A stretch of DNA of 64,000 nt from Imperialibacter sp040222385 (GTDB taxonomy: Bacteria; Bacteroidota; Bacteroidia; Cytophagales; Cyclobacteriaceae), in contig NZ_JAVKDF010000027.1 in NCBI RefSeq assembly GCF_040222385.1, positions 62,001 through 126,000 of the forward strand, in the 5' to 3' direction. Position 1 is the first letter of the stretch; each line of letters begins with the position of its first letter. Both the position numbers and the translations under genes were made by a program. The notes beneath the pieces were generated by a model, which did not search any database, had not been told where the DNA came from, and saw only the letters and a program-made list of their open reading frames with translations. This document shows positions 18,868 to 27,200 of this stretch, one piece after another.

Positions 18868-20294
18868 GGCTTTTTCTGTTTAAAGGGCCCTAGAAAGTTT
18901 GTCTTTATCTCATCAAGCAACTCTCCGTCTCTATAGAGTTGTATCACCAGCTTATTACTGGTTTCGGTCACATTCTCTCGTGGCAGATCAATAAAGTAAA
19001 CGGACTCCAGGTTGCTGGCTGCCGGTATCACCAGGCCTTCGCCCCCTACCCGGTCAATCGTGCCTCCGTTGGCGTCTTTCAGCTTCACTTCTATGTGAAT
19101 ATCCTCATAGGTTTTGTTCACAAACTGAATATTGTAAAGATTGGAGATCATTCCGTTTTCCTTCTCCTGATAAAGCATTCCCGGAACACGCAGCATGGTA
19201 GCTTCCACGTCTGTTCGGGTGGTAAGCAGAAAGGCCAATAGCCCCAAAATTCCCACAAGGACTGCGGTGTAGGCAGCTATTCTGGTGTTAAAAGAAAACT
19301 TCTCCCCCTCACTGACCATGCTGTGACTGTAGTAACCAATGAGGCCCGTTGGGCGGTCAACCTTCGTCATTACCTCATCGCATGCGTCTATGCAGGCTGT
19401 GCAGTTGACGCACTCCAGCTGAGTGCCGTTTCTGATATCAATTCCGGTTGGGCACACGTGCACACAAAGCTTGCAGTCGATGCAATCGCCCTTAGGTGGC
19501 TCAGCTTTCGCTCCGGCTACTTCTTTCTTTATTTTTCCTCTGGGTTCGCCACGCAACCAGTTATAAGCCACAACGATTGATTCTTTGTCGAGAAGCACGC
19601 CCTGCAAACGGCCATAAGGGCAAACAGCAATACAAGCTTGCTCTCTAAAATAGGCAAAAACCCAAAAGAAGATGCCTGTAAATGCAACAAGCCCAATAAA
19701 CCCCGCCATGTGTGCTGTGGGCGGCTGCGATATAATGGTAACCACCTCATCAACCCCTATCAGATAGGCCATAAGCGTGTGGGCGATAAGCGCCGAAATC
19801 CCCAAAAAGATGGAAAGCTTGAGACCCTTCTTCCAAATTTTCTCAAAATTCCAGTCCTGTCTCGCCAGTTTACGCTGCTGATTAGCGTCACCCTCGATCC
19901 AGTACTCGATTTTCCGAAAGACCATCTCCATGAAGATAGTCTGAGGGCACATCCAGCCACACCAAATACGGCCAAATACTACGGTAAAAAGAATCACAAA
20001 CACAAAGAAGGCGATCATGCCTATCCCAAAAATGATAAAATCCTGAGGCCAGAATACCGTGCCGAATAGAATAAACTTGCGCTCGAAAATATTGAAGAGG
20101 AACATTGGGTGTCCCCTCCAGGAAAGGAAGGGAGCACCAAATAATAAACCTAACAAAAGCACTGTTACTGCTATCCTGTAAGTGTGATACCTCCCTTTGG
20201 GTTTTTTGGGGTTAATCCACACTCGCTTGCCCTGTTCATCTACAGTGGCAATTGTGTCACGGTACAGTTCATCATATTCATATAAATCTTCCAT
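18864..20294 (-). CDS. ccoG: Cytochrome c oxidase accessory protein CcoG (FixG/RdxA)
   Basis: The product has 476 residues. Membrane helices occur near 40-60 and 85-110, then CGWMCPQTIFMEM, further helices (about 160-180 and 195-215) and ACIAVCPYGRLQG. A ferredoxin-like segment begins at Cys271 (CIDCKLCVHVCP) and continues with CVNCTACIDACD, giving ligands for two 4Fe-4S clusters. After another helix (about 340-360) comes a C-terminal Ig-like periplasmic domain. CcoG is a membrane cuproxidase/iron-sulfur protein that supports copper loading of cbb3 oxidase. The gene lies 28 bp after ccoP and overlaps fixH. Confidence 0.95.
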   Translation of the reverse strand: MEDLYEYDELYRDTIATVDEQGKRVWINPKKPKGRYHTYRIAVTVLLLGLLFGAPFLSWRGHPMFLFNIFERKFILFGTVFWPQDFIIFGIGMIAFFVFVILFTVVFGRIWCGWMCPQTIFMEMVFRKIEYWIEGDANQQRKLARQDWNFEKIWKKGLKLSIFLGISALIAHTLMAYLIGVDEVVTIISQPPTAHMAGFIGLVAFTGIFFWVFAYFREQACIAVCPYGRLQGVLLDKESIVVAYNWLRGEPRGKIKKEVAGAKAEPPKGDCIDCKLCVHVCPTGIDIRNGTQLECVNCTACIDACDEVMTKVDRPTGLIGYYSHSMVSEGEKFSFNTRIAAYTAVLVGILGLLAFLLTTRTDVEATMLRVPGMLYQEKENGMISNLYNIQFVNKTYEDIHIEVKLKDANGGTIDRVGGEGLVIPAASNLESVYFIDLPRENVTETSNKLVIQLYRDGELLDEIKTNFLGPFKQKKP

Positions 20295-20322
20295 CGCTTT
20301 TTGGGATGCTTACTTCATGTCT

Positions 20323-21252
20323 CTAGTTTCCAGATTCCTGCCCTGCGGCTCCCGGTTCATATGGATCTCCCTGAGGTTCTTTGGGGCTTGCAGGCGTAGT
20401 GCCCTGCATAGTCAGGATGTAACTCGCAACGTCTCTGATGTCTGTTGGCTTCAAAGTAGCCTGCCAGGCAATCATACCCTTCTGAGGCACACCGTACTTG
20501 ATGGTTTTAAATACGTCGTTGATGGAGCCGCCGTGAATCCAGTATTTATCGGTCAGGTTGGGGCCCACGCCACCTCCGCCATCAGCAGCGTGGCACACGG
20601 CGCAACTCTTGTCGAAGATGTCTTTTCCATTGACAAGTTCAGCTTCAACAGCCGTTGCTTCCACACTGTTCTCATCCAGCTCATTTACAGCGAGCAGCTT
20701 TCTGGCCTCAGCTTCCTCACTGGCCACCGCCAATTCGTTTTGATATTCCTCCTCCTGAAGTGGAAGTGTATCGAAAACATGGTAGGCAAGCAGATAAACC
20801 ACAGCAAAAACTATCGACAAATAAAACATGTACTTCCACCATGGCGGCAAGTGATTGTCAAGTTCTCTGATGCCATCGTAGTTGTGATCGAGCAATACGG
20901 CGTCCTCCTTTTCAAGTGGCACAGCATCCGTCATTTTTTGATTAAACCTTGCCCAGAAGCCGGGTCCCTCTTCATACGTCAGGCCCTGGTCAGCTAACTC
21001 GCTCACTTTTTCTTTCCTGATAATCACTTTGATAATGGTGAGGGTATAGAGCGCCACCACAAGTACAAGAACGGCCACAATGACAACTAGTGCCATGGCG
21101 GTATAGAGCAACAATTCAGGGCTATCGGAGGTGGTTGGCGTAGCGTTTGCATCCTGGCCAAAGCCCACTGCAGGCATCAGCAATCCAAAAAGCGTTAACC
21201 ACGTTTTCGGCTTTTTCTTTAATAAGGCCAAAAGTCTATTTAAGTGTGTCAT
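20323..21252 (-). CDS. ccoP: cbb3-type cytochrome c oxidase subunit CcoP (single-heme form)
   Basis: The product has 309 residues. An N-terminal hydrophobic segment ending in VGFGQ looks like a signal peptide or extra helix. It is followed by helices near 45-75 and 140-160, with the CcoP-type linker DHNYDGIRELDNHLPPWW between them. One heme c site is present: Cys217, Cys220, His221 in SCAVCH, with a distal Met candidate in QKGMIAW. Proteobacterial CcoP has two heme c groups; a single heme is usual in Bacteroidota. The subunit passes electrons to the CcoO heme. Its start overlaps the ccoQ frame by 17 nt. Confidence 0.93.
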   Translation of the reverse strand: MTHLNRLLALLKKKPKTWLTLFGLLMPAVGFGQDANATPTTSDSPELLLYTAMALVVIVAVLVLVVALYTLTIIKVIIRKEKVSELADQGLTYEEGPGFWARFNQKMTDAVPLEKEDAVLLDHNYDGIRELDNHLPPWWKYMFYLSIVFAVVYLLAYHVFDTLPLQEEEYQNELAVASEEAEARKLLAVNELDENSVEATAVEAELVNGKDIFDKSCAVCHAADGGGGVGPNLTDKYWIHGGSINDVFKTIKYGVPQKGMIAWQATLKPTDIRDVASYILTMQGTTPASPKEPQGDPYEPGAAGQESGN

Positions 21253-21439
21253 GATTCAACTGGTTAGGTGTGGAACTTTGATCGCTATCCATAGGGAGGT
21301 GGCTCATTTCATCTATATAGTCTTTGTCTGCCAACCAAACCCAAAGTAATAGCCCGACAAAGAAGGCGAAGAAGATAGCCAGTGAAACAAGTGGCCAAAT
21401 CTCTATACCTGTGATTGATCTTAATACTTCCTTATACAT
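21236..21439 (-). CDS. ccoQ: CcoQ-like small cbb3 oxidase subunit
   Basis: The product has 67 residues with one membrane helix (about 15-36, WPLVSLAIFFAFFVGLLLWVWLA) and a short charged tail. Size, single helix and location between ccoNO and ccoP match CcoQ, which stabilises the assembled oxidase. It begins 2 nt after the ccoNO stop and its end overlaps ccoP, indicating tight coupling. Sequence conservation in CcoQ is low, so the name rests partly on context. Confidence 0.85.
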   Translation of the reverse strand: MYKEVLRSITGIEIWPLVSLAIFFAFFVGLLLWVWLADKDYIDEMSHLPMDSDQSSTPNQLNHDTLK

Positions 21440-21441
21440 GG

Positions 21442-23592
21442 CTAGTTTCCTCCTTCCTGGGTTGACGATACATTTTGATTGGCAACTCCCTTCACTTTGA
21501 TGTCGGTGCCCAGGCGTTGCAAATAGGCTATAAGTGCGATGATCTCCGCCTCCGGGGCGATCTCTATGCCATCCTTTTTCAGATTTATGGCTATCAATGC
21601 CGCTTGTTTACTCATAAGCGCATTGGCCTGATCCTCAAACCCTTCCTCATAAGGCACCCCTACATTGCGTAATGCACTGATCATGGCCGGAGTTAGGTCG
21701 GCATCAACCTGTTGCTCAAACAACCAAGGATAGCGGGGCATTATCGAGCCAGGCGACATGGATGTGGGGTCAAGCATGTGATTGAAATGCCATGAATCGG
21801 GGTACTTGGCACCTACCCGGTGCAAATCGGGCCCGGTACGTTTAGAGCCCCACAGGAATGGATGGTCATACACAAACTCTCCTGCCTTAGAATATTCTCC
21901 ATAGCGCTCCGTTTCCTCCCTGAATGGGCGCACCATTTGAGAATGGCAAGTATTGCAGCCCTCCCGGATATAAATATCTCGGCCGTGCAATTCCAATGGT
22001 GTGTAAGGTTTCACGCTGGCGATAGTGGGCACATTGGATTTGATCAAAAATGCCGGCACAAACTCAATCACCCCGCCGATTAAAATGGCAACAAGTGCCA
22101 GACTGGTAAAAATGATCGGCTTGCGCTCCAATACGGCGTGCCAATGTCCCCCAACAATTTCCCTCTTTTCAAGCGCTGGCGCTTCCGCTGGCTCATTGGC
22201 AATCAGCTTACCAGCATAGGCTGTTTTCACAAGGTTGTAAGCCATTACCAGCACTCCAATGATGTAAAGCAAGCCACCAACAGCCCTCAACATGTACATG
22301 GGCACAATCTGAGTGACAGTTTCAAGGAAGTTAGGATACTGCAAGAAACCGTCTTCTGTGAATTGTTTCCACATCAAGCTTTGGGTGATGCCTGCCCAAT
22401 AGAGTGGCAAGGCATAGAAAATGATACCAAGGGTGCCAATCCAGAAATGGAAATTGGCGAGCTTATCGGAGAAAAGCTTTGTCCCATAAATCCGTGGGAT
22501 CATCCAGTAGAGCATGCCGAAAGTAAGGAAGCCATTCCAGCCCAGGCCACCTATGTGCACGTGGGCAATGATCCAGTCGGTGAAGTGAGCAATGGCATTC
22601 ACATTTTTCAGTGAAAGCATAGGCCCCTCGAATGTTGACATACCGTAGGCGGTAACTGCCACCACCATAAATTTCAATACTGCATCTTCACGCACCCTGT
22701 CCCAGGCACCACGAAGCGTTAGCAGGCCATTGAGCATACCACCCCACGAAGGAGCCAGGAGCATGATGGAGAAGACAACACCGAGTGACTGAGCCCAATT
22801 GGGCAAAGAGGTATAGAGCAAGTGGTGAGGGCCTGCCCAGATGTAAATAAATATCAAAGACCAGAAGTGAATAATAGACAGCTTATAAGAGTAAACTGGT
22901 CTGTTAGCCGCCTTGGGCAGGTAATAGTACATCAAGCCAAGGAAGGGGGTGGTAAGGAAAAAAGCCACGGCGTTGTGACCATACCACCACTGAACCAGTG
23001 CATCCTGCACTCCAGCAAAGGCTGAATAGCTTTTGAACAGGCTTACCGGCCATGCAAACGAGTTGAAAATATGAAGCACTGCAACGGTGACGAATGTGGC
23101 AATGTAAAACCAAATGGCCACATACATGTGCCTCTCCCGCCTCTTGAGGATGGTGCCTATCATGTTGATGCCGAAAACGACCCAAATGAGGGCGATGGCA
23201 ATGTCGATCGGCCATTCCAGCTCGGCATACTCCTTAGAGGACGTGAAACCAAGCGGCAATGTGATGGCCGCAGCCACAATAATGAGTTGCCAGCCCCAGA
23301 AGTGAATCCAGCTTAAGGCGTCGCTCAGCATTCTGGCTTTTAGCAGCCGTTGCAAGGAGTAATACACACCGGCAAACATAGCGTTGCCCACAAATGCAAA
23401 AATCACCGCATTGGTGTGCAGCGGCCTGATTCTACCAAATGTGGTGTACTGCAGGTCAAAATTGAATATCGGGTAAAAAAGCTGAATGGCTGCAGTAAGG
23501 CCTACCAGCATACCCACGATACCAAAGACAACTGTGGCAATAGCAAAGTACTTTACTATTTTGTTGTCGTAGCTGAATTTTTCTAATTCCAT
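21442..23592 (-). CDS. ccoNO: Fused cbb3 cytochrome c oxidase subunits I and II (CcoN-CcoO)
   Basis: The product has 716 residues. Residues 1 to about 480 are CcoN with about 12 membrane helices. Heme and copper ligands are visible: His in IRPLHTNAVIF, WWYGHNAVAFF, the CuB histidine pair in GPHHLLYT, and HVHIGGLGWNGF. Residues from about 495 are CcoO, with a membrane anchor and a heme c site at Cys546, Cys549, His550 (CNTCHSQMVRP). The fused form is characteristic of Bacteroidota. The enzyme is the high-affinity terminal oxidase used at low oxygen. The gene heads the operon ccoNO-ccoQ-ccoP-ccoG-fixH-SafE and is preceded by a TAGTTTTG promoter box and an FNR-like palindrome. Confidence 0.95.
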   Translation of the reverse strand: MELEKFSYDNKIVKYFAIATVVFGIVGMLVGLTAAIQLFYPIFNFDLQYTTFGRIRPLHTNAVIFAFVGNAMFAGVYYSLQRLLKARMLSDALSWIHFWGWQLIIVAAAITLPLGFTSSKEYAELEWPIDIAIALIWVVFGINMIGTILKRRERHMYVAIWFYIATFVTVAVLHIFNSFAWPVSLFKSYSAFAGVQDALVQWWYGHNAVAFFLTTPFLGLMYYYLPKAANRPVYSYKLSIIHFWSLIFIYIWAGPHHLLYTSLPNWAQSLGVVFSIMLLAPSWGGMLNGLLTLRGAWDRVREDAVLKFMVVAVTAYGMSTFEGPMLSLKNVNAIAHFTDWIIAHVHIGGLGWNGFLTFGMLYWMIPRIYGTKLFSDKLANFHFWIGTLGIIFYALPLYWAGITQSLMWKQFTEDGFLQYPNFLETVTQIVPMYMLRAVGGLLYIIGVLVMAYNLVKTAYAGKLIANEPAEAPALEKREIVGGHWHAVLERKPIIFTSLALVAILIGGVIEFVPAFLIKSNVPTIASVKPYTPLELHGRDIYIREGCNTCHSQMVRPFREETERYGEYSKAGEFVYDHPFLWGSKRTGPDLHRVGAKYPDSWHFNHMLDPTSMSPGSIMPRYPWLFEQQVDADLTPAMISALRNVGVPYEEGFEDQANALMSKQAALIAINLKKDGIEIAPEAEIIALIAYLQRLGTDIKVKGVANQNVSSTQEGGN

Positions 23593-23623
23593 ATTTATAG
23601 AGGGTTAGCAAATGGAAACACGG

Positions 23624-23631
23624 CAAAACTA
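23624..23631 (-). promoter_or_regulatory. -7 promoter box (TAGTTTTG) for the ccoNO operon
   Basis: The minus strand reads TAGTTTTG, an exact TAnnTTTG match 31 nt before the ccoNO ATG. An FNR/FixK-like palindrome is centred 55 bp upstream, the distance expected for class I activation (about -61.5 from the transcription start). Confidence 0.55.
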
Positions 23632-23676
23632 TTTGAAAGCACAGGCCAGGCTAATGACGAATGCCATTTGCAATAC

Positions 23677-23688
23677 TGACTTTTGTCA
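23677..23688. promoter_or_regulatory. FNR/FixK-like operator (TGAC-TTTT-GTCA) upstream of ccoNO
   Basis: This perfect 4+4 palindrome has the core of CRP/FNR-family sites (TTGAY-N4-RTCAA). It sits in a 16-bp stretch (23674-23689) repeated exactly at 29682-29697 before ccoI. Both copies are 55 bp from a promoter box. An oxygen-responsive activator is the natural candidate; none is encoded in the window. Confidence 0.6.
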
Positions 23689-23791
23689 TATTCAATCAGG
23701 CAAATAAGAGGCTCAAAGTAAGTGTAATGAAAAACAGAAATGTTTACATTACGTAAAACAACCACCTGATATTTCTAACCGATTCAAAATA

Positions 23792-25033
23792 ATGAAGAGG
23801 ACGACCTTTTCCAAATGCCTTGCCTTCCTCTTTGTCATAATTCTTACCCTCCAGTCCCATGCTCAATTTTTGGGCTTTCGAATGAGCACAGGTGCCAAGG
23901 TGATCGAGTTTCCTTTCGAGCGATACAATAACCTGATTATTATCCCGGTAACTATCAATGGCAGGATTACTGTCAAGTTCATTCTCGACAGCGGTGTTCA
24001 AAACTGTATTCTGACGGAGCCCCTTGTCGCCTCTCTCCTCAACCTTACCTACGACCGCACCATCACCTTTACTGCTCCGGGGCAAGCGGACAGCATTTTG
24101 GCGCACGTGGCCAAAAATGTGCAGCTTAAGCTCCCCGGCATTGAAGGACAAGGCATCTCCATGCTGGTGCTTGATCAGGACTACCTCAACCTAAGCAATC
24201 AGCTTGGCACCGAGGTATTCGGCATCATCGGGTATGAGCTGTTCAGCCGGTTTATCATCGAAGTCAATTATGACAAGAAGGTGGTAAAATTCTACGAGCC
24301 TAATTTTTTCAACCCAAAAAAATATTATGAAAAAGTGCCACTCATTGTTCGTGGTACCAAGCCCTATATGGCTGCCGAAATCACTCAAAAAAATGGAACC
24401 AAAATGAACGTGGCCCTGATGGTTGATAGCGGCGCCAGTCACGCAATTTTACTTGATCAGAGCACCAGTTCGCTGATTCATCTGCCAGAAAAGAACCTTG
24501 AGGCGAGCCTGGGCAAAGGCCTTGGTGGTGATATAGAAGGCGTAGTGGCCAGAGTCGACAAGGTGAAGATCGGTAAATACAGCTTTGACGATGTGATCGC
24601 TTCCTACCCGAATGAAGGTTCGTATGGCCTCGTTCCGGAAGAAGCTGAGCGAAGGAATGGCACAGTAGGAGGTGAAATCCTCAGCAGGTTCAATCATATT
24701 TACGACTACTTCAGCCAAACGCTTTATCTCTCAAAAAGCGTTGAGTACCAAAAGAAGTTTGAGTACGATATGAGCGGGCTGGAAGTGGTGGCGCATGGCA
24801 CAGAGCTCAATCGCATCAGGGTTGTTAATGTGAGGGAAAACTCGCCAGCAAAAAGGGCTGGTGTGATGGAAGGCGATATTATCAAAACGGTGAACGGCCT
24901 GACCATAACGAATACAAGCCTCAACTTTCTTACCACGCTCATGCGGCTTAAAAAAGGGAAAAAAGTTACGCTGAGGCTGCTGCGAAACGCAGAAGAGGTA
25001 AAGGTCACTTTCCGCCTGGAACGAATGATCTAG
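23792..25033 (+). CDS. Secreted retropepsin-like aspartyl protease with C-terminal PDZ domain
   Basis: The product has 413 residues. A signal peptide (CLAFLFVIILTLQSHAQ) leads into two aspartyl-protease halves with active-site motifs LDSG (Asp66) and VDSG (Asp212), as in bacterial retroviral-type proteases that contain both lobes in one chain. The last ~80 residues form a PDZ domain (NSPAKRAGVMEGDIIKTVNG). The protein should act in the periplasm or at the surface. Similar aspartyl protease family proteins are frequent in Bacteroidota, with unknown substrates. It is transcribed divergently from ccoNO across a 199-bp gap and overlaps the next gene tail to tail by 4 nt (CTAG). No exact promoter box was found in front of it. 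Confidence 0.88.
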   Translation: MKRTTFSKCLAFLFVIILTLQSHAQFLGFRMSTGAKVIEFPFERYNNLIIIPVTINGRITVKFILDSGVQNCILTEPLVASLLNLTYDRTITFTAPGQADSILAHVAKNVQLKLPGIEGQGISMLVLDQDYLNLSNQLGTEVFGIIGYELFSRFIIEVNYDKKVVKFYEPNFFNPKKYYEKVPLIVRGTKPYMAAEITQKNGTKMNVALMVDSGASHAILLDQSTSSLIHLPEKNLEASLGKGLGGDIEGVVARVDKVKIGKYSFDDVIASYPNEGSYGLVPEEAERRNGTVGGEILSRFNHIYDYFSQTLYLSKSVEYQKKFEYDMSGLEVVAHGTELNRIRVVNVRENSPAKRAGVMEGDIIKTVNGLTITNTSLNFLTTLMRLKKGKKVTLRLLRNAEEVKVTFRLERMI

Positions 25034-26949
25034 AAAAGAAAATCCCTGTACACCGCCGTGATGAAGGCTCTGCTATTTTCGTAGGCGGTAGCAAAAGCAG
25101 ATTCGTCAGTAAATTCACTTTCTACCACTTTGTTCCTGTCGAAGTCGAAAGCGAAATAGCCATTGGCGTCCACCCAACCATAGCCATTGTGGTGCTCGTA
25201 CATAGCAAAGCCCCCCGACCCTTCGTTGAGCAAATCTTTACTGAACCGATAGCCGGAAACACCCCGATCCATTTGACTTAATAGCGTTTTGGCAAGGTCG
25301 TATTGAGCACCTATTTTATCCACTTTGGCTCCCCGAAAGTCCTCTTTGATCACTCCTCCCCACCAAATCATGGGAATGTGGTACATCTTATCATTGTAAG
25401 GAAAGGGGTTGTATTCGTTGGTGCGACCATGATCTGCTATCAACACAAACAAGGTCTTGTCGTAAATAGGTGAACGCCTGACCTTTTCAAAAAACTTACC
25501 CAAATGCTCGTCGGCATAGGCAATAGTAGCAGCATAGGCAGCCCACTCTCCACCGGTTGGCCAGTCGGTCAGTCCGGGTATGTCGTAAGGTGAATGGCTG
25601 CTTAGTGTAAAAAGTGAATAGAAGAAAGGTTTGTCTCGGTTGCCTGCTCGCTCCAATTGATCGTAAAAATAAGGCAGGGTAGCTTCATCGTGTGCCCCCA
25701 GTCGGCCCCGTGGTTGCAAAATGCTAAGCGAGTCTTCATCGAACAATTTGTTGAACCCGGCATTCACCAGATAGCCACCGATATTTCCAAAATCGAGGTC
25801 GCCGCCGTAGTGGTATTCCGAATTGTAGTCACCAAGGCTCCGGGGCAAAGAAGGCAGGCTGCGTATTTTCTCGTCCTGCTGATTGATGGGGCTGCGAGGC
25901 AAGGCCGGATAGCCGCTAAAAATGGATGCGTTACCTTTTTGCGACGTCCATGACGCCGCATATACCCGCTCAAAAAGAATGCCTTCGCTGGCCAGTTTCG
26001 AGACACTTGGTGCACCCACCCCACCAAGCGCCTCCACCATTTGGGCCGACCAGCTTTCGAGCACAATGAACACAATATTGAAAGTGTCCTTTTTAAGCAC
26101 CTTTGTAGTCAGGCTGTCGTGGTCACTCAACAAGGCCCTTGTAATATCGTTGGCCTTCTCCTGTGGATATTTACCGAAGAACTGATCAAGGTTGCCCTTG
26201 CGGTATCGCAGCCATTTGTCTCCAAAGTTCCAGATGGTGTTGACCGAGGCATCGTTGACGATGTGATAGTTAGAAAAATAGCCATTAGATATGCCTAACG
26301 GATACCTGCCCAAACCCCCTCTTATAGCCACAATAAGCAGAAAGGCATAAAAAAGAAGCACTGGAAGGCCAATGGCAAAACGCTGGAGCCAGGAACCTTG
26401 CGCAGCTACGGGAGCTGCCCTCTTCAAAAGCCTGCGGTAGAGCAGCCATACAACAAGCCCCAATACCAGCACCATCAGAGCAAACTCAACCATGTAAGCG
26501 GGAGTCGCTGTGCGAACCACCTCGGTAGGGTGGGCAAGGTGCACAAAGACCCGTGAAGAAAGCTTCGACTTCCACTCCTGGTACGTAACCGTTTCACCTA
26601 CATGAATAAGAATCGTTAGGGCTGCAAATAGCAGAATCAGCACGGTGACGACTTTAGTCAGCACGGTTCTCGCCCGCTGATGCCCGACAAAGAGAAAGGC
26701 CAGGCTTAGCAAAAAGGGGATAACGGTAAAATAAGCAGCCGCAGAAAGGTCAAGCCTGAAGGGCATATAGAAGGCCCGGAGCGTTTCCTGGAATCCAGCT
26801 TCGCCCCATATCTCCGGAAAATAGAAGGCAACAAACAGCAACCGCTCGAAAAAGAAGAGGAGGAAGAAAAATCCCAGCACTCTGAGAACAAAGGCTCCAA
26901 TGTTCAGAAAACTCTTAACCGGGGTGCTCCCCTCAGGTGAAAACAACAT
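25030..26949 (-). CDS. LTA synthase family membrane sulfatase
   Basis: The product has 639 residues. Five membrane helices lie in residues 12-205. The extracytoplasmic sulfatase-like domain has the metal-binding Glu in FIVLESWSAQ, the nucleophile region SWTSQKGNASIFSGYP (Thr335 or Ser336) and the metal-binding pair in LIADHGRTNEY. The family transfers phosphoglycerol or phosphoethanolamine, or hydrolyses related esters, at the outer face of the membrane. Gram-negative Bacteroidota make no lipoteichoic acid, so the substrate is unknown; glycerophospho-lipids or glycans are possible. A TACCTTTG promoter box lies 43 nt upstream. The gene sits between the two cco units without evident link to them. 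Confidence 0.88.
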   Translation of the reverse strand: MLFSPEGSTPVKSFLNIGAFVLRVLGFFFLLFFFERLLFVAFYFPEIWGEAGFQETLRAFYMPFRLDLSAAAYFTVIPFLLSLAFLFVGHQRARTVLTKVVTVLILLFAALTILIHVGETVTYQEWKSKLSSRVFVHLAHPTEVVRTATPAYMVEFALMVLVLGLVVWLLYRRLLKRAAPVAAQGSWLQRFAIGLPVLLFYAFLLIVAIRGGLGRYPLGISNGYFSNYHIVNDASVNTIWNFGDKWLRYRKGNLDQFFGKYPQEKANDITRALLSDHDSLTTKVLKKDTFNIVFIVLESWSAQMVEALGGVGAPSVSKLASEGILFERVYAASWTSQKGNASIFSGYPALPRSPINQQDEKIRSLPSLPRSLGDYNSEYHYGGDLDFGNIGGYLVNAGFNKLFDEDSLSILQPRGRLGAHDEATLPYFYDQLERAGNRDKPFFYSLFTLSSHSPYDIPGLTDWPTGGEWAAYAATIAYADEHLGKFFEKVRRSPIYDKTLFVLIADHGRTNEYNPFPYNDKMYHIPMIWWGGVIKEDFRGAKVDKIGAQYDLAKTLLSQMDRGVSGYRFSKDLLNEGSGGFAMYEHHNGYGWVDANGYFAFDFDRNKVVESEFTDESAFATAYENSRAFITAVYRDFLF

Positions 26950-26971
26950 TTATCCGTCTGCTAAAGTGTCT

Positions 26972-27016
26972 ATCGTTAACCTCTTGGTTGCGCAAAGGTA
27001 ACTTTTAGTTAACGAT
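26972..27016. promoter_or_regulatory. 9-bp inverted repeats flanking the sulfatase promoter
   Basis: ATCGTTAAC (26972-26980) and GTTAACGAT (27008-27016) are exact inverted copies, 36 bp apart centre to centre, each with a GTTAAC palindrome. They bracket the TACCTTTG box. They could be paired operator sites, or a long-loop hairpin after ccoS. Confidence 0.45.
26993..27000 (-). promoter_or_regulatory. -7 promoter box (TACCTTTG) for the sulfatase gene
   Basis: The minus strand reads TACCTTTG, an exact TAnnTTTG match 43 nt before the ATG at 26949. It lies between two inverted 9-bp repeats. No clear -33 TTG was seen. Confidence 0.45.
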
Positions 27017-27026
27017 TACCTTACGG

Positions 27027-27197
27027 CTATTTTTCGGTTTTGTTCTCGTCTTTTTTGATGTTGTCGTCGAACAGCATTCTGACAGATGGCCCGTAGGTGT
27101 CTTCGTACTGGCCGCTTTTCATTGCCCAAAGAAATGCGATAAGAAAAACGATCGCCACAACTACACTGATGCTGATAAGAAGGATAATAATTTTCAT
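27027..27197 (-). CDS. ccoS: cbb3 oxidase maturation protein CcoS
   Basis: This 56-residue protein is one N-terminal membrane helix (MKIIILLISISVVVAIVFL) followed by FLWAMKSGQYEDTYGPSVRML and a Lys/Asp/Glu-rich tail. The W-x(4)-GQYDD/EDT-P pattern is the hallmark of CcoS, the small protein needed to insert heme b and CuB into CcoN. It begins 3 nt after the ccoI stop, the classic ccoI-ccoS order. The frame was found by reading the minus strand and is short enough to be missed by simple gene finders. Confidence 0.92.
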   Translation of the reverse strand: MKIIILLISISVVVAIVFLIAFLWAMKSGQYEDTYGPSVRMLFDDNIKKDENKTEK

Positions 27198-27200
27198 GTC

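Noticed and set aside
19638..20069. 143-residue plus-strand frame
   Set aside because: It is antisense to ccoG and rich in residues expected from reverse-strand membrane codons.
22138..22614. 158-residue plus-strand frame
   Set aside because: It is antisense to ccoNO, whose minus-strand product has complete heme and copper ligands.
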